Below, one piece after another: positions 27,408-35,426 of a DNA stretch of 64,000 bases. This DNA is from Flavobacterium notoginsengisoli. Its GTDB lineage: Bacteria > Bacteroidota > Bacteroidia > Flavobacteriales > Flavobacteriaceae. The stretch's first letter is position 1; each line of letters begins with the position of its first letter. The stretch spans positions 248,001 through 312,000 of the forward strand of contig NZ_JACHLB010000002.1 in the NCBI RefSeq assembly GCF_014207905.1, given 5' to 3'. Made by a program: the position numbers and the translations under genes. The notes under the pieces are model-generated. The model was not told where the DNA came from, did not search any database, and saw only the letters and a program-made list of their open reading frames with translations.

Positions 27408-28886
27408 ATGAATGCTATTGAGCCAACAACAAAAACAACAGAATCTGAGTGTTACTTTTCTAAATTTAGAGAAAACACAGTAGGAATAGATCATATTTTC
27501 GAATCGGTTTATGGAGAACAAAATTTGATTTACGCAGATTGGGTTGCAAGCGGAAGATTATACACGCCGATTGAAGATATTATGCTAAATAAAATAGGTC
27601 CGATGATTGCCAATACGCATTCACTTTCTAGTCAGACTGGAAAAACTTCTACATACGCATATCAATACGCCAGAGATAGTATTAAAAAGTCGGTTAATGC
27701 CAATGAATCAGATGTTCTGGTAACAACTGGAAGCGGAATGACTGCCGCTTTATCTAAGTTACAGCGTATTATTGGTTTAAGAAAAACATACGAAAATGAA
27801 AACGACAGACCAGTAGTTTTCATCACACATATGGAACACCATTCGAATCAAGTTCCTTGGTACGAAACTAACGCAGATGTAGTTATTCTTCAACCTGATG
27901 AAGATAATTTAGTAGACCCAAAATCTCTTGCCAAAGAAATAAAAAAATACGGTAATAGAAACCTAAAAATTGGTTCTTTTACCGCGTGTTCGAACGTAAC
28001 TGGAATTATTACGCCTTATCACGAATTGGCTAAAATTATGCATCAAAATGGCGGATTGTGTTTTGTAGATTTTGCGGCTTCAGCACCTTATGTCAAAATT
28101 GATATGCATCCAGAAGATCCAGAACAACAACTAGACGCCATTTTCTTTTCTCCGCATAAATTTTTGGGCGGACCCGGAACTTGTGGTGTTTTGGTTTTCA
28201 ACGAAAAATTATACCAATCTGATTTTCCCGATAATCCTGGCGGAGGAAATGTAAAATGGACTAATCCACTAGGGAATTATTGTTACAGCGATGTTATAGA
28301 AGTGAGAGAGGATGGAGGAACACCAGGATTTTTGCAAGTAATTCGAACTGCTTTGGCTTTAGAATTAAAAGAAAAAATGGGAGTGGAGCAGATTGCTAAA
28401 AGAGAAAAAGAGCTTTTGGATCTTTGCTTTTCTAAACTTCAAAAAATACAAGGATTGTCTATTTTGGGAGATTTAAAAAGTAAGCGAATTGGCTGTGTTT
28501 CTTTTGTAATCGAAGATATTCATTACAATCTAATCGTAAGACTTTTAAATGATCGTTTCGGAATTCAGACTCGCGGTGGCTGGTCTTGCGCAAGTACCTA
28601 TGCTCATTATTTGTTCAATATTGATGAAAAGCGTTCTAAAGCTATTACGAATGAATTATTAGAGAAAAATCAAACCAATAAACCGGGTTGGGTTCGTTTG
28701 TCGCTTCATCCGATTACAACAGACGAAGAGCTTTTATTTATTTGTAATGCCATTCAGCAAGTGGCTTTGCATTATAAAAAATGGCAAAAAGATTACGAAT
28801 ACAATCCAGCAACAAATGAATTTGAAAATCCGAGAATTAAAGATACTATCGAAAGAGAAGTAAACGAATGGTTTGAGTTGGATTAA
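27408..28886 (+). CDS. class V aminotransferase, cysteine-desulfurase-like
   Basis: This 492-residue PLP enzyme is of fold type I. The Schiff-base Lys is K251 in FFSPHKFLGGPGTCG. Other landmarks are HMEHHSNQVPW and FVDFAASAPY. A Cys occurs at the place used by SufS/CsdA-type desulfurases: RGGWSCAS, C394, comparable to their RxGHHCA. This supports sulfur removal from cysteine or a related thiol, although many class V enzymes have other reactions. It is longer than SufS (about 410) because of extra N- and C-terminal segments. It lies 70 bp after a riboswitch-controlled redoxin gene and 17 bp before an MDR oxidoreductase. No suf or isc scaffold genes are nearby. Confidence 0.85.
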   Translation: MNAIEPTTKTTESECYFSKFRENTVGIDHIFESVYGEQNLIYADWVASGRLYTPIEDIMLNKIGPMIANTHSLSSQTGKTSTYAYQYARDSIKKSVNANESDVLVTTGSGMTAALSKLQRIIGLRKTYENENDRPVVFITHMEHHSNQVPWYETNADVVILQPDEDNLVDPKSLAKEIKKYGNRNLKIGSFTACSNVTGIITPYHELAKIMHQNGGLCFVDFAASAPYVKIDMHPEDPEQQLDAIFFSPHKFLGGPGTCGVLVFNEKLYQSDFPDNPGGGNVKWTNPLGNYCYSDVIEVREDGGTPGFLQVIRTALALELKEKMGVEQIAKREKELLDLCFSKLQKIQGLSILGDLKSKRIGCVSFVIEDIHYNLIVRLLNDRFGIQTRGGWSCASTYAHYLFNIDEKRSKAITNELLEKNQTNKPGWVRLSLHPITTDEELLFICNAIQQVALHYKKWQKDYEYNPATNEFENPRIKDTIEREVNEWFELD

Positions 28887-28903
28887 GAAACTTATATTTA
28901 AAA

Positions 28904-29902
28904 ATGAAAGCAATTCTATTACAGGAAAACCGTCAATTTCAGATGGAAACAATTGCAACTCCACAACCAGAACCAAATCAAGTTCAGGTTCAGATTGTAG
29001 CTTCTGGTTTTAATCCAATTGATTATCAAATGACAGAAAATGGTTCAGAAAGAAAGCTTTTGCATTCGCCTATTTTAGGAAGAGAATTTTCAGGCATTAT
29101 TACAAAAATTGGAGTAAATGTGAGAGATTTTAAAATTGGCGATGCAGTTTTTTGTGGTTCAGGAAGTATGGGATCTAACGGAACTTATGCCGAATATATA
29201 TGTATTCCAGAAGAAATTGTGGTAAAGAAACCAAAAAACATTTCTTTTGAAGAAGCCGCCGCAATTCCATCCGCTGGATTAACGGCTCTGCAATCATTTA
29301 AACGAATGAAAGCTTCTCTAACAGATTCGATATTGATAACTGGAGCAGCTGGTGGAGTTGGAAATTTTTTTGTAAAACTCTTGATCAGTAAAGGATTTTT
29401 AAACTTTTTAGTCACTGCTGGAAATGAGGAAAGTATAGCTTCTTTAATTAATCTTGGCGTAAAACCGCAACAAATCATTAATTATAAAAAAGAAGAAATA
29501 TACGAAGCTGCACTTTCATTAAATGGAAATAAAAAATTTGACATTGCAGTAGATTTAGTCGGAAATAAAATTGCGGAAGTTGCTGCTAAACTTTTAAAAA
29601 TAAACGGAACATACATAGACGTAACGAATTTTTCGACTCCAGAATCGCGAAATATTCTTTTTTCGCGAGGTGCTACCATACACAACATTTCCAATTATGC
29701 TTATGGTCTTGAAAAACGATATGATTATTATAAAAATGGCTTAACCGAGTTAGGACATTTATTAGAAAGTAAAATCATTACGCCACCTAATGTTTCGATA
29801 ATTGGAGAATTAAATACAAGAACGGTCGTTAAAGCGCTTTGGTTATTGCGTGAAAATAAAACGTATGGGAAAAAATTAATTATGCAGATTAATAAAGAAT
29901 GA
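28904..29902 (+). CDS. MDR-family NADP-dependent oxidoreductase (quinone-oxidoreductase-like)
   Basis: This 332-residue cytoplasmic enzyme has a GroES-like N-terminal domain (about 25-130, GREFSGIITKIGVNVRDFKI) and a Rossmann domain with GAAGGVGNFFVKLL. No structural zinc Cys cluster is present, so it belongs to the zinc-independent quinone oxidoreductase/enoyl reductase branch. The substrate cannot be told from sequence. Its stop overlaps the start of the next gene (ATGA at 29899-29902), so it is translationally coupled to the cupin gene and part of the operon downstream of the SAM riboswitch. Confidence 0.86.
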   Translation: MKAILLQENRQFQMETIATPQPEPNQVQVQIVASGFNPIDYQMTENGSERKLLHSPILGREFSGIITKIGVNVRDFKIGDAVFCGSGSMGSNGTYAEYICIPEEIVVKKPKNISFEEAAAIPSAGLTALQSFKRMKASLTDSILITGAAGGVGNFFVKLLISKGFLNFLVTAGNEESIASLINLGVKPQQIINYKKEEIYEAALSLNGNKKFDIAVDLVGNKIAEVAAKLLKINGTYIDVTNFSTPESRNILFSRGATIHNISNYAYGLEKRYDYYKNGLTELGHLLESKIITPPNVSIIGELNTRTVVKALWLLRENKTYGKKLIMQINKE

Positions 29903-30369
29903 AAACAATACCTAGAAGAATAGTTACAGGAATTAAAAATGGAAAATCAATTATAGAACAAGATGCAATAGTAAGCAATGTTTCAGAGCATTTCCCAGGA
30001 TTGATTATTTCAGATATTTGGTCAACAGATAGTACGCCCGCAAAATTCGAAGAAAATAGAATAGAAAATACTGCTTTTCCAAACACGCCAAAAAATGGAA
30101 GTTATTTCCGTTATGTACAAATTCCACCAGATAAAGATTTAGGAATTGTCGCGACAGAAGGACAGCTGCATCCTTTAATGCATCAGACTGATACTTTGGA
30201 TTATATCATTATTATTTCTGGAGAAATTTATCTGATTGTTGATGAAGAAGAAACTTTGTTGAAAGCTGGAGACATTGTAATTCAGCGTGGGACAAACCAC
30301 GCATGGAGTAATCGTTCTGATTTGCCTTGCATTCAATTAGCTATTTTATTGGATGCTAAGAATGATTAA
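29899..30369 (+). CDS. cupin domain protein
   Basis: This 156-residue cytoplasmic protein has a single C-terminal cupin barrel. The conserved region runs from about residue 90 (HPLMHQTDTLDYIIIISGEI) to KAGDIVIQRGTNHAWSNRSD, with His residues positioned as metal ligands. The N-terminal half (RRIVTGIKNGKSIIEQDAIV) matches small-molecule-sensing or dioxygenase-like cupins of unknown role. It overlaps the oxidoreductase gene by 4 bp (ATGA), so the two probably act in the same pathway. It is the last gene before the metNIQ leader. Confidence 0.85.
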   Translation: MKTIPRRIVTGIKNGKSIIEQDAIVSNVSEHFPGLIISDIWSTDSTPAKFEENRIENTAFPNTPKNGSYFRYVQIPPDKDLGIVATEGQLHPLMHQTDTLDYIIIISGEIYLIVDEEETLLKAGDIVIQRGTNHAWSNRSDLPCIQLAILLDAKND

Positions 30370-30432
30370 ATTAAGTTGCAAACGATATAGTAGTCTATTA
30401 GATTGATAGGAAAATAAAAGTTTTAATGATTT

Positions 30433-30466
30433 TTGCATTAAAATTGAAAATAACTGCTTAAATTTG
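30433..30466 (+). promoter_or_regulatory. putative Bacteroidota-type promoter for metNIQ
   Basis: TTG at 30433-30435 and TAAATTTG at 30459-30466 match the -33/-7 consensus described for Flavobacterium (TTG, 17-23 bp, TAnnTTTG), with a 23-bp spacer. Transcription would start near 30473, just before the leader peptide. This would make metNIQ independent of the upstream riboswitch. Confidence 0.5.
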
Positions 30467-30495
30467 CAACCGCAATGAGGAAAAACGACCAGAAT

Positions 30496-30570
30496 ATGAA
30501 GAATTATTATAACAGCGCTATAATGTGCTGTGTTGTTGTAATGCAATTCATTGATCTGGCTTCTATATAA
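30496..30570 (+). CDS. 24-residue leader peptide of the metNIQ operon
   Basis: ATG at 30496 opens a 24-codon frame that ends with TAA at 30568-30570. It encodes MKNYYNSAIMCCVVVMQFID and then LASI. The middle has Met-Cys-Cys (codons 10-12, 30523-30531) and a further Met at codon 16. A strong intrinsic terminator begins 18 bp after the stop, and the methionine-importer gene metN starts 72 bp after it. This is the layout of a ribosome-mediated attenuator in which scarcity of charged Met- or Cys-tRNA would stall translation. I do not know this peptide from the literature; function is inferred. Confidence 0.6.
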   Translation: MKNYYNSAIMCCVVVMQFIDLASI

Positions 30571-30588
30571 AACTATATTATTTATCTC

Positions 30589-30622
30589 AAAAAGCCTTTC
30601 ATGAATATTTGAAAGGCTTTTT
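30589..30622 (+). terminator. attenuator terminator upstream of metN
   Basis: AAAAAGCCTTTCA (30589-30601) pairs perfectly over 13 bp with TGAAAGGCTTTTT (30610-30622), with an 8-nt loop and further T residues. It lies between the leader-peptide stop and the metN start (30643). A competing structure is possible: GGCTT at 30558-30562, inside the end of the leader frame, can pair with AAGCC at 30592-30596. It would enclose a small ATATA/TATAT hairpin (30565-30578) and disrupt the terminator. Confidence 0.85.
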
Positions 30623-30642
30623 GTTTTAATCTTGATTACGAA

Positions 30643-31674
30643 ATGATTGAATTAAAAAATGTAACCAAAACTTTTCATCAGAAAGACAGAATTGTTACGG
30701 CTTTGTCTGATGTCTCGCTGCGAGTTCCGCAAGGAAAAGTTTTTGGTGTAATCGGAACTTCGGGTGCAGGAAAAAGTACTTTAATCCGCTGTGTGAATTT
30801 GTTGGAAAGACCAACTTCAGGAGAAATTATTGTAGATGGAAAAGCCTTGATGCAATTATCAAATGCAGAATTGGCGATAGAAAGAAGACAAATCGGGATG
30901 ATTTTTCAGCATTTCAATTTACTTTCTTCGAGAACGGTATTCGAAAATGTTGCTTTTCCTTTAGAATTGGCTGGAACTCCAAAAGCTGAAATTAAAACGA
31001 GAGTTTTAGAATTATTGCAATTGGTTGGTTTGGCTGAAAAAGCAAACGATTATCCAGCAAGTCTTTCTGGAGGTCAAAAACAAAGAGTGGCAATTGCGAG
31101 AACTTTGGCAAATAATCCGAAAGTTTTATTGTGTGATGAAGCGACAAGCGCTTTAGATCCAGCAACTACACGTTCGATTTTGAATTTACTGAAAGACATT
31201 AACAAGCGATTAAATATCACTGTTTTATTGATAACGCACCAAATGGAAGTCGTAAAATCGATTTGTGATGAAGTTGCTGTTATCAGCCACGGAAAATTGA
31301 TTGAACAGGGAAGTGTTGGCGACATTTTCGCAGATCCGAAACAAGAATTGACGAGAGAATTTATTTCTTCTTCTTTACACATTGAAATTCCGTCTGTTTA
31401 TCAAGAAAGATTACAGAACAATGATAATGGAAATCTGAATCCATTATTGAAATTGGAAATGACTGGGAAATCGGTTAACGAACCTGTTATTTCAGAAGTT
31501 TCTAGACTTTTTGATACTGATTTCAAAATTGTAAGTGCACAAATGGATCAGGCGGGCGAAGTAAATTTTGGTGTAATGCTGATTGAACTTTCGGGAAAAC
31601 GCGAAAATTATGATGCTGCAATTCAATATTTTAATTCAAAACATATTAAAACAGAAATTATAGGTTATGTCTGA
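30643..31674 (+). CDS. metN: methionine ABC importer ATP-binding protein
   Basis: This 343-residue ATPase is the motor of the D/L-methionine importer. It has Walker [10 protein letters not shown], the Q-loop region [17 protein letters not shown], the signature [15 protein letters not shown], Walker [13 protein letters not shown] and the H-loop ITHQ. A C-terminal NIL domain (about 265-343) senses methionine in this family and closes the transporter when the pool is full. Its end overlaps the metI start by 8 bp. It is preceded by a leader peptide and terminator, so transcriptional attenuation is likely. Confidence 0.95.
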   Translation: MIELKNVTKTFHQKDRIVTALSDVSLRVPQGKVFGVIGTSGAGKSTLIRCVNLLERPTSGEIIVDGKALMQLSNAELAIERRQIGMIFQHFNLLSSRTVFENVAFPLELAGTPKAEIKTRVLELLQLVGLAEKANDYPASLSGGQKQRVAIARTLANNPKVLLCDEATSALDPATTRSILNLLKDINKRLNITVLLITHQMEVVKSICDEVAVISHGKLIEQGSVGDIFADPKQELTREFISSSLHIEIPSVYQERLQNNDNGNLNPLLKLEMTGKSVNEPVISEVSRLFDTDFKIVSAQMDQAGEVNFGVMLIELSGKRENYDAAIQYFNSKHIKTEIIGYV

Positions 31675-32320
31675 TTCTCTTATAGATTTATTGTTAAAAG
31701 GAACATGGGAAACCATTGTGATGACTTTTGTATCGGGCTTTTTTGGTTTTTTACTAGGCTTGCCAACAGGAATTTTACTTTTTCTGACTCGTAAAAATCA
31801 AATTTTAGAACAGCCAGTTTTAAACCGAATTTTATCGGTTTTGGTAAACGTTTTTCGTTCTATTCCATTCATTATTTTAATCGTTTGGATGATTCCGTTT
31901 ACTCGTGCTCTAGTTGGAACTTCAATTGGCGTTAGTGCGGCTTTAGTACCGTTAAGTATTGGTGCAGCGCCTTTTATTGCTCGTTTGGTAGAAAATAGTT
32001 TATTAAGCCTTCCATCGGGTTTAATAGAAGCAGCGAGAGCTTTGGGCGCAACTCCTTTTCAGATTGTGTATAAAGTTTTGCTTCCAGAAGCGTTGCCTTC
32101 TTTAATAAATGCGGCTTCGATTACTTTAATTACGCTTGTAGGTTATTCTGCAATGGGCGGTGCCGTTGGAGCTGGCGGATTAGGGCAAGTAGGTTATCAA
32201 TACGGATATATTGGTTATGATGCCGTTACGATGAATTCTGTTTTAGGTTTACTGGTTGTTTTGGTATTCCTGATTCAATTCGCAGGTGACAAATTATCAA
32301 AACGATTCGATCATAGATAA
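31667..32320 (+). CDS. metI: methionine ABC importer permease
   Basis: This 217-residue integral membrane protein has about five hydrophobic segments. The EAA coupling motif is [20 protein letters not shown] and the family-typical ending is [20 protein letters not shown]. It forms the methionine channel with MetN and MetQ. It overlaps metN by 8 bp and is followed 43 bp later by metQ, so the order metN-metI-metQ is complete. Confidence 0.95.
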   Translation: MSDSLIDLLLKGTWETIVMTFVSGFFGFLLGLPTGILLFLTRKNQILEQPVLNRILSVLVNVFRSIPFIILIVWMIPFTRALVGTSIGVSAALVPLSIGAAPFIARLVENSLLSLPSGLIEAARALGATPFQIVYKVLLPEALPSLINAASITLITLVGYSAMGGAVGAGGLGQVGYQYGYIGYDAVTMNSVLGLLVVLVFLIQFAGDKLSKRFDHR

Positions 32321-32363
32321 TCATCAATTAACAATTTATAATTAACAATTTACAATTACAAAA

Positions 32364-33176
32364 ATGAAACGAAATATTTTAAAAACTGCTGGAGTTTTGG
32401 CTTTGGCACTTGTTTTATCAAACTGTGGAAATGATAAAAAAAATGATCCACATTTTATTAAAGTTGGAGTGGCTGCTGGTCCAGAATTAAAAGTAGCAGA
32501 AGCAGCTAAAAAAGTGGCTAAAGAAAAATTCGGATTAGAAGTAGAATTGGTATCATTCAACGATTATGTAATTCCGAACGAAGCTTTAAGTCAAGGTGAT
32601 ATCGATGCAAATGCTTTTCAGCACAAACCTTACATGGAGGAACAATCGAAACAGCGAGGCTATAAATTGGCAATTATCGGAAAAACATTTGTTTACCCAA
32701 TTGCTGCTTATTCTAAAAAAATAAAAAACCTTTCTGAATTGAAAAACGAAAGCACGATTATTATTCCAAATGATCCAACAAACGGAGGACGTTCTCTATT
32801 GCTTTTACAGAAAAATGGTTTATTGAAATTGAAAAATGGAGTAGGTTTATTGCCAAAAGTAACGGATATAGTGAGTAATCCTAAAAACTTAAAAATATTA
32901 GAATTAGAAGCGCCTCAGTTACCGAGAGCTTTAGATGATCAAAATGTTTCGATCGCGATTATCAATAATACATTTGCTTCTCAGGCTGGATTAGTGCCTT
33001 CTCGTGACGCTTTATTTGTTGAAGATAAAGAATCTCCTTATGTGAATTTGGTTGTGAGCCGAGAAGACAATAAAAATGAAGAAAAAGTAAAACAATTTCT
33101 GCAAGCGTTTCAATCTCCAGAGGTTGAGCAAGCTGCTATCCGCGAGTTTAAGGGCGGAGCAGTTAAAGGCTGGTAA
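32364..33176 (+). CDS. metQ: methionine-binding lipoprotein
   Basis: This 270-residue NlpA/MetQ-family substrate-binding lipoprotein has a lipobox LSNC near residue 21. The fold signatures are IKVGVAAGPELKVAEAAKKV, DIDANAFQHKPYME, IIIPNDPTNGGRSLLLLQKN, and a C-terminal SPEVEQAAIREFKGGAVKGW. It captures methionine and passes it to MetNI. It is the last gene of metNIQ and is followed by a bidirectional terminator. Confidence 0.95.
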   Translation: MKRNILKTAGVLALALVLSNCGNDKKNDPHFIKVGVAAGPELKVAEAAKKVAKEKFGLEVELVSFNDYVIPNEALSQGDIDANAFQHKPYMEEQSKQRGYKLAIIGKTFVYPIAAYSKKIKNLSELKNESTIIIPNDPTNGGRSLLLLQKNGLLKLKNGVGLLPKVTDIVSNPKNLKILELEAPQLPRALDDQNVSIAIINNTFASQAGLVPSRDALFVEDKESPYVNLVVSREDNKNEEKVKQFLQAFQSPEVEQAAIREFKGGAVKGW

Positions 33177-33194
33177 AATTTGATTATTCTATAT

Positions 33195-33226
33195 AAAAAA
33201 AGCAGGGAAATTATCCCTGCTTTTTT
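33195..33226. terminator. bidirectional terminator between metQ and the converging 4-TM gene
   Basis: AAAAAAGCAGGGA pairs with TCCCTGCTTTTTT around a short loop. T-runs are present on both strands. It serves metQ on the plus strand and the gene 33228-33707 on the minus strand, whose stop codon lies 2 bp away. Confidence 0.88.
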
Positions 33227-33227
33227 G

Positions 33228-33707
33228 TTAGGTGATATACTCTTTTGTGATAATTACAAGAAGCATCGTAATAAAATAAAGTAGAGTTGCTACAAGAGCA
33301 AAAATAATATGGGCAAAGAATAACTGAATATAAAAACCCAAATAATCAATTGGGGTCTGATAATGGGTTATTTTAAATAGAAACATCCAGCTGATTATAC
33401 CTATTACACCGCTGATAATTCCCAAAATGAGAGCACTTAGCAGTGAAATTGATAGTATATTCCTTACCCATACTACATGATATCCTACAACAAACAAGAA
33501 TCCAATTAGATAATGAAACAGCCATCCCAGTTTCCGTTTAGAACCTGGTGAGAGATCGACTTCTAATTCTGTAAACACAGTACACAAAAGAACGGGCTCT
33601 TTGTATAATTTTAGAAATTTTTTGGAGACAAAATAACTAAACCAAGTCATAGCCGATGTTGCTCCTATTGAAATTAAAACTAATTGTACTACTAGATATG
33701 GGTCCAT
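33228..33707 (-). CDS. hypothetical four-TM membrane protein
   Basis: This 159-residue protein has four hydrophobic segments at about residues 5-25, 62-82, 87-110 and 125-155. A short charged stretch near residue 40 (TELEVDLSPGSKRKLGW) precedes the second. I recognise no catalytic motif or family with confidence; small bacterial integral membrane proteins of unknown function look like this. It converges on metQ and shares its terminator. It is separated by about 160 bp from the MocR gene on the same strand, so it may have its own promoter. Confidence 0.7.
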   Translation of the reverse strand: MDPYLVVQLVLISIGATSAMTWFSYFVSKKFLKLYKEPVLLCTVFTELEVDLSPGSKRKLGWLFHYLIGFLFVVGYHVVWVRNILSISLLSALILGIISGVIGIISWMFLFKITHYQTPIDYLGFYIQLFFAHIIFALVATLLYFITMLLVIITKEYIT

Positions 33708-33868
33708 TACAAAATATTTTTAATCCTATCAAAGTTACTATAAAAATGTAATATAATACTTATAATTAAATATTTTTTAGTTATAGAATTATAAGAAAGT
33801 TAAGATTTTGTGTATAATTTGTTGCCCAATATCTCTCTTTATTAAAAATGCAATTTTTATCTGTTTTA

Positions 33869-35356
33869 TTAATGATTTAGCGTAATGATTTCTAAACATT
33901 TACTTAAAATGTCAACGGCTTTTTCCATTTCTTCTTTTTCTAAATGTCCAAAACCTAGACGTGTTGCAGTTAGATTTTTGGTTTGATACAAAATGGTTTT
34001 TGGCAGAAATAAATCATGTGCAGCACATTCTTTCTGAAATTGAATAAGATTGAAATTATCCAGCCATTCTACCCAAATTGCTAATCCGCGAGGAGGTGTT
34101 TTAAATTTAATTTTGTCTTTTAATTTTTCATTCAAAAGCGAGGCAAAGTAATCGCGGCGTTCTTTGTAGATTTTTTTATTTTTTTTAGAAAGACGATGCA
34201 CTTCGCCTTCTGTAATCCATTCGGTTAAAACTTGTTCTTTTAAGACATCAATACTAGGTTCGAGTATGTTTTGATGTTTTTCTAATTCTTTGATAAATTC
34301 AGATGGAGCGGCTACAAAACCATAACTGAATCCCGACGGAAGCGATTTCCCAAAAGATCCGATATAAACCACTTTCTGATTCGAATCAAAAGCGGCTAAT
34401 GGCAAAACGGGATTGTTATCATAATGAAAATCAAAATCGTAATCATCTTCCAGAATAATAAATCCGAATTGATTGGCTAATTCTAGAACCTCCATTCTTT
34501 TTTTAGCGCTAAGCGAATTGGTTGTTGGATAATGATAATTGGAAGTAAGATACAACACTCTGATTTCTGAAGTTTCGCAGATTTCTTTCAGCTGTTTGGT
34601 ATCAATTCCATCTTCATGTGCTTGAATAGGAATAATTTGTGCTCCCGTATTGGTTAAAGTCATATTTGACATATAATAACCCGGAGAAGCTACAGCAACT
34701 TTATCACCTGGATTAATAAGCACTTTTGTAGCCAGATATAAACTTATTTCGTGACTGCTGGTTGTGAGTAAATTTGAAGTCGAAATACGAATTCCGCGGG
34801 TCAGATTCAGATAATTAGAAAAATGAGTTTTAAAATTCGAATGCGAACGAAGCTGAATCTGTTCGTAGGTTTTAGAACTTTTTCTTCTTTTAAGTTTCGA
34901 AACATATAATCTTGCCAAAACATCGGTCTGAACCAATCTCCAATCGGGCATTCCATCATTAAATTGATAGGGCAAATTGCTAGTTTCGATTGGATTTTCT
35001 AGAATAGTAGATTTTTGAAAGGTAAAACCAGTATTAATTTGGGATGTATTTTGCTCTTTGGAAAGCGGAAAATCTGCTTTGCTTTTTTGTTGCGATAAAA
35101 TAAAAGTTCCTTTATTAGGAAGCGTTTCAATCCAACCTTGGGCTTCTAAATCCTGAAATGCTTTAATTAGCGTATTTCGATTAACATCTAAAACTTTGCA
35201 CAATATTCGTGTACCAGGAAGCTTTGTTCCTTCTGGAAGAAATCCTGTTTGGATGGCTTTTATAAACTCAAAAACAATCTGCAGATAAATTGCGGTATTT
35301 TGTTCTGGTTTTAAATGAATAAAACTTCTAAAAGGAATTTCAACCGGACTATCCAT
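33869..35356 (-). CDS. MocR-type regulator (GntR helix-turn-helix fused to aminotransferase)
   Basis: This protein of 495 residues, as started here, has an N-terminal GntR winged helix-turn-helix (about 12-80, GTKLPGTRILCKVLDVNRNT). A fold-type I aminotransferase-like domain covers about 125-490. Landmarks are the PLP-site segment LEDDYDFDFHYD and the Lys region YIGSFGKSLPSGFSYGFVAAP. The ATG at 35356 is chosen because it precedes the HTH directly; an upstream in-frame start at 35425 would run into the divergent promoter. MocR proteins usually regulate an adjacent divergent gene, here the TonB receptor at 35427, using PLP or an amino-acid adduct as effector. The ligand here is unknown. Confidence 0.9.
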   Translation of the reverse strand: MDSPVEIPFRSFIHLKPEQNTAIYLQIVFEFIKAIQTGFLPEGTKLPGTRILCKVLDVNRNTLIKAFQDLEAQGWIETLPNKGTFILSQQKSKADFPLSKEQNTSQINTGFTFQKSTILENPIETSNLPYQFNDGMPDWRLVQTDVLARLYVSKLKRRKSSKTYEQIQLRSHSNFKTHFSNYLNLTRGIRISTSNLLTTSSHEISLYLATKVLINPGDKVAVASPGYYMSNMTLTNTGAQIIPIQAHEDGIDTKQLKEICETSEIRVLYLTSNYHYPTTNSLSAKKRMEVLELANQFGFIILEDDYDFDFHYDNNPVLPLAAFDSNQKVVYIGSFGKSLPSGFSYGFVAAPSEFIKELEKHQNILEPSIDVLKEQVLTEWITEGEVHRLSKKNKKIYKERRDYFASLLNEKLKDKIKFKTPPRGLAIWVEWLDNFNLIQFQKECAAHDLFLPKTILYQTKNLTATRLGFGHLEKEEMEKAVDILSKCLEIITLNH

Positions 35357-35386
35357 AATTATAAAACTGGTATACTTTGTTAGTAC

Positions 35387-35406
35387 GGCAAGGTAGTACT
35401 TTTGCC
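35387..35406. promoter_or_regulatory. inverted repeat in the MocR/TonB-receptor divergent region
   Basis: GGCAA (35387-35391) and TTGCC (35402-35406) form an inverted repeat, overlapping two direct TAGTAC copies (35381-35386 and 35394-35399). It sits in the 70-bp gap between the divergent genes, 20 bp before the receptor start. MocR regulators usually bind such direct and inverted half-sites, so this is a candidate operator. Confidence 0.45.
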
Positions 35407-35426
35407 AAAAAAAATAGTAAACCAAA

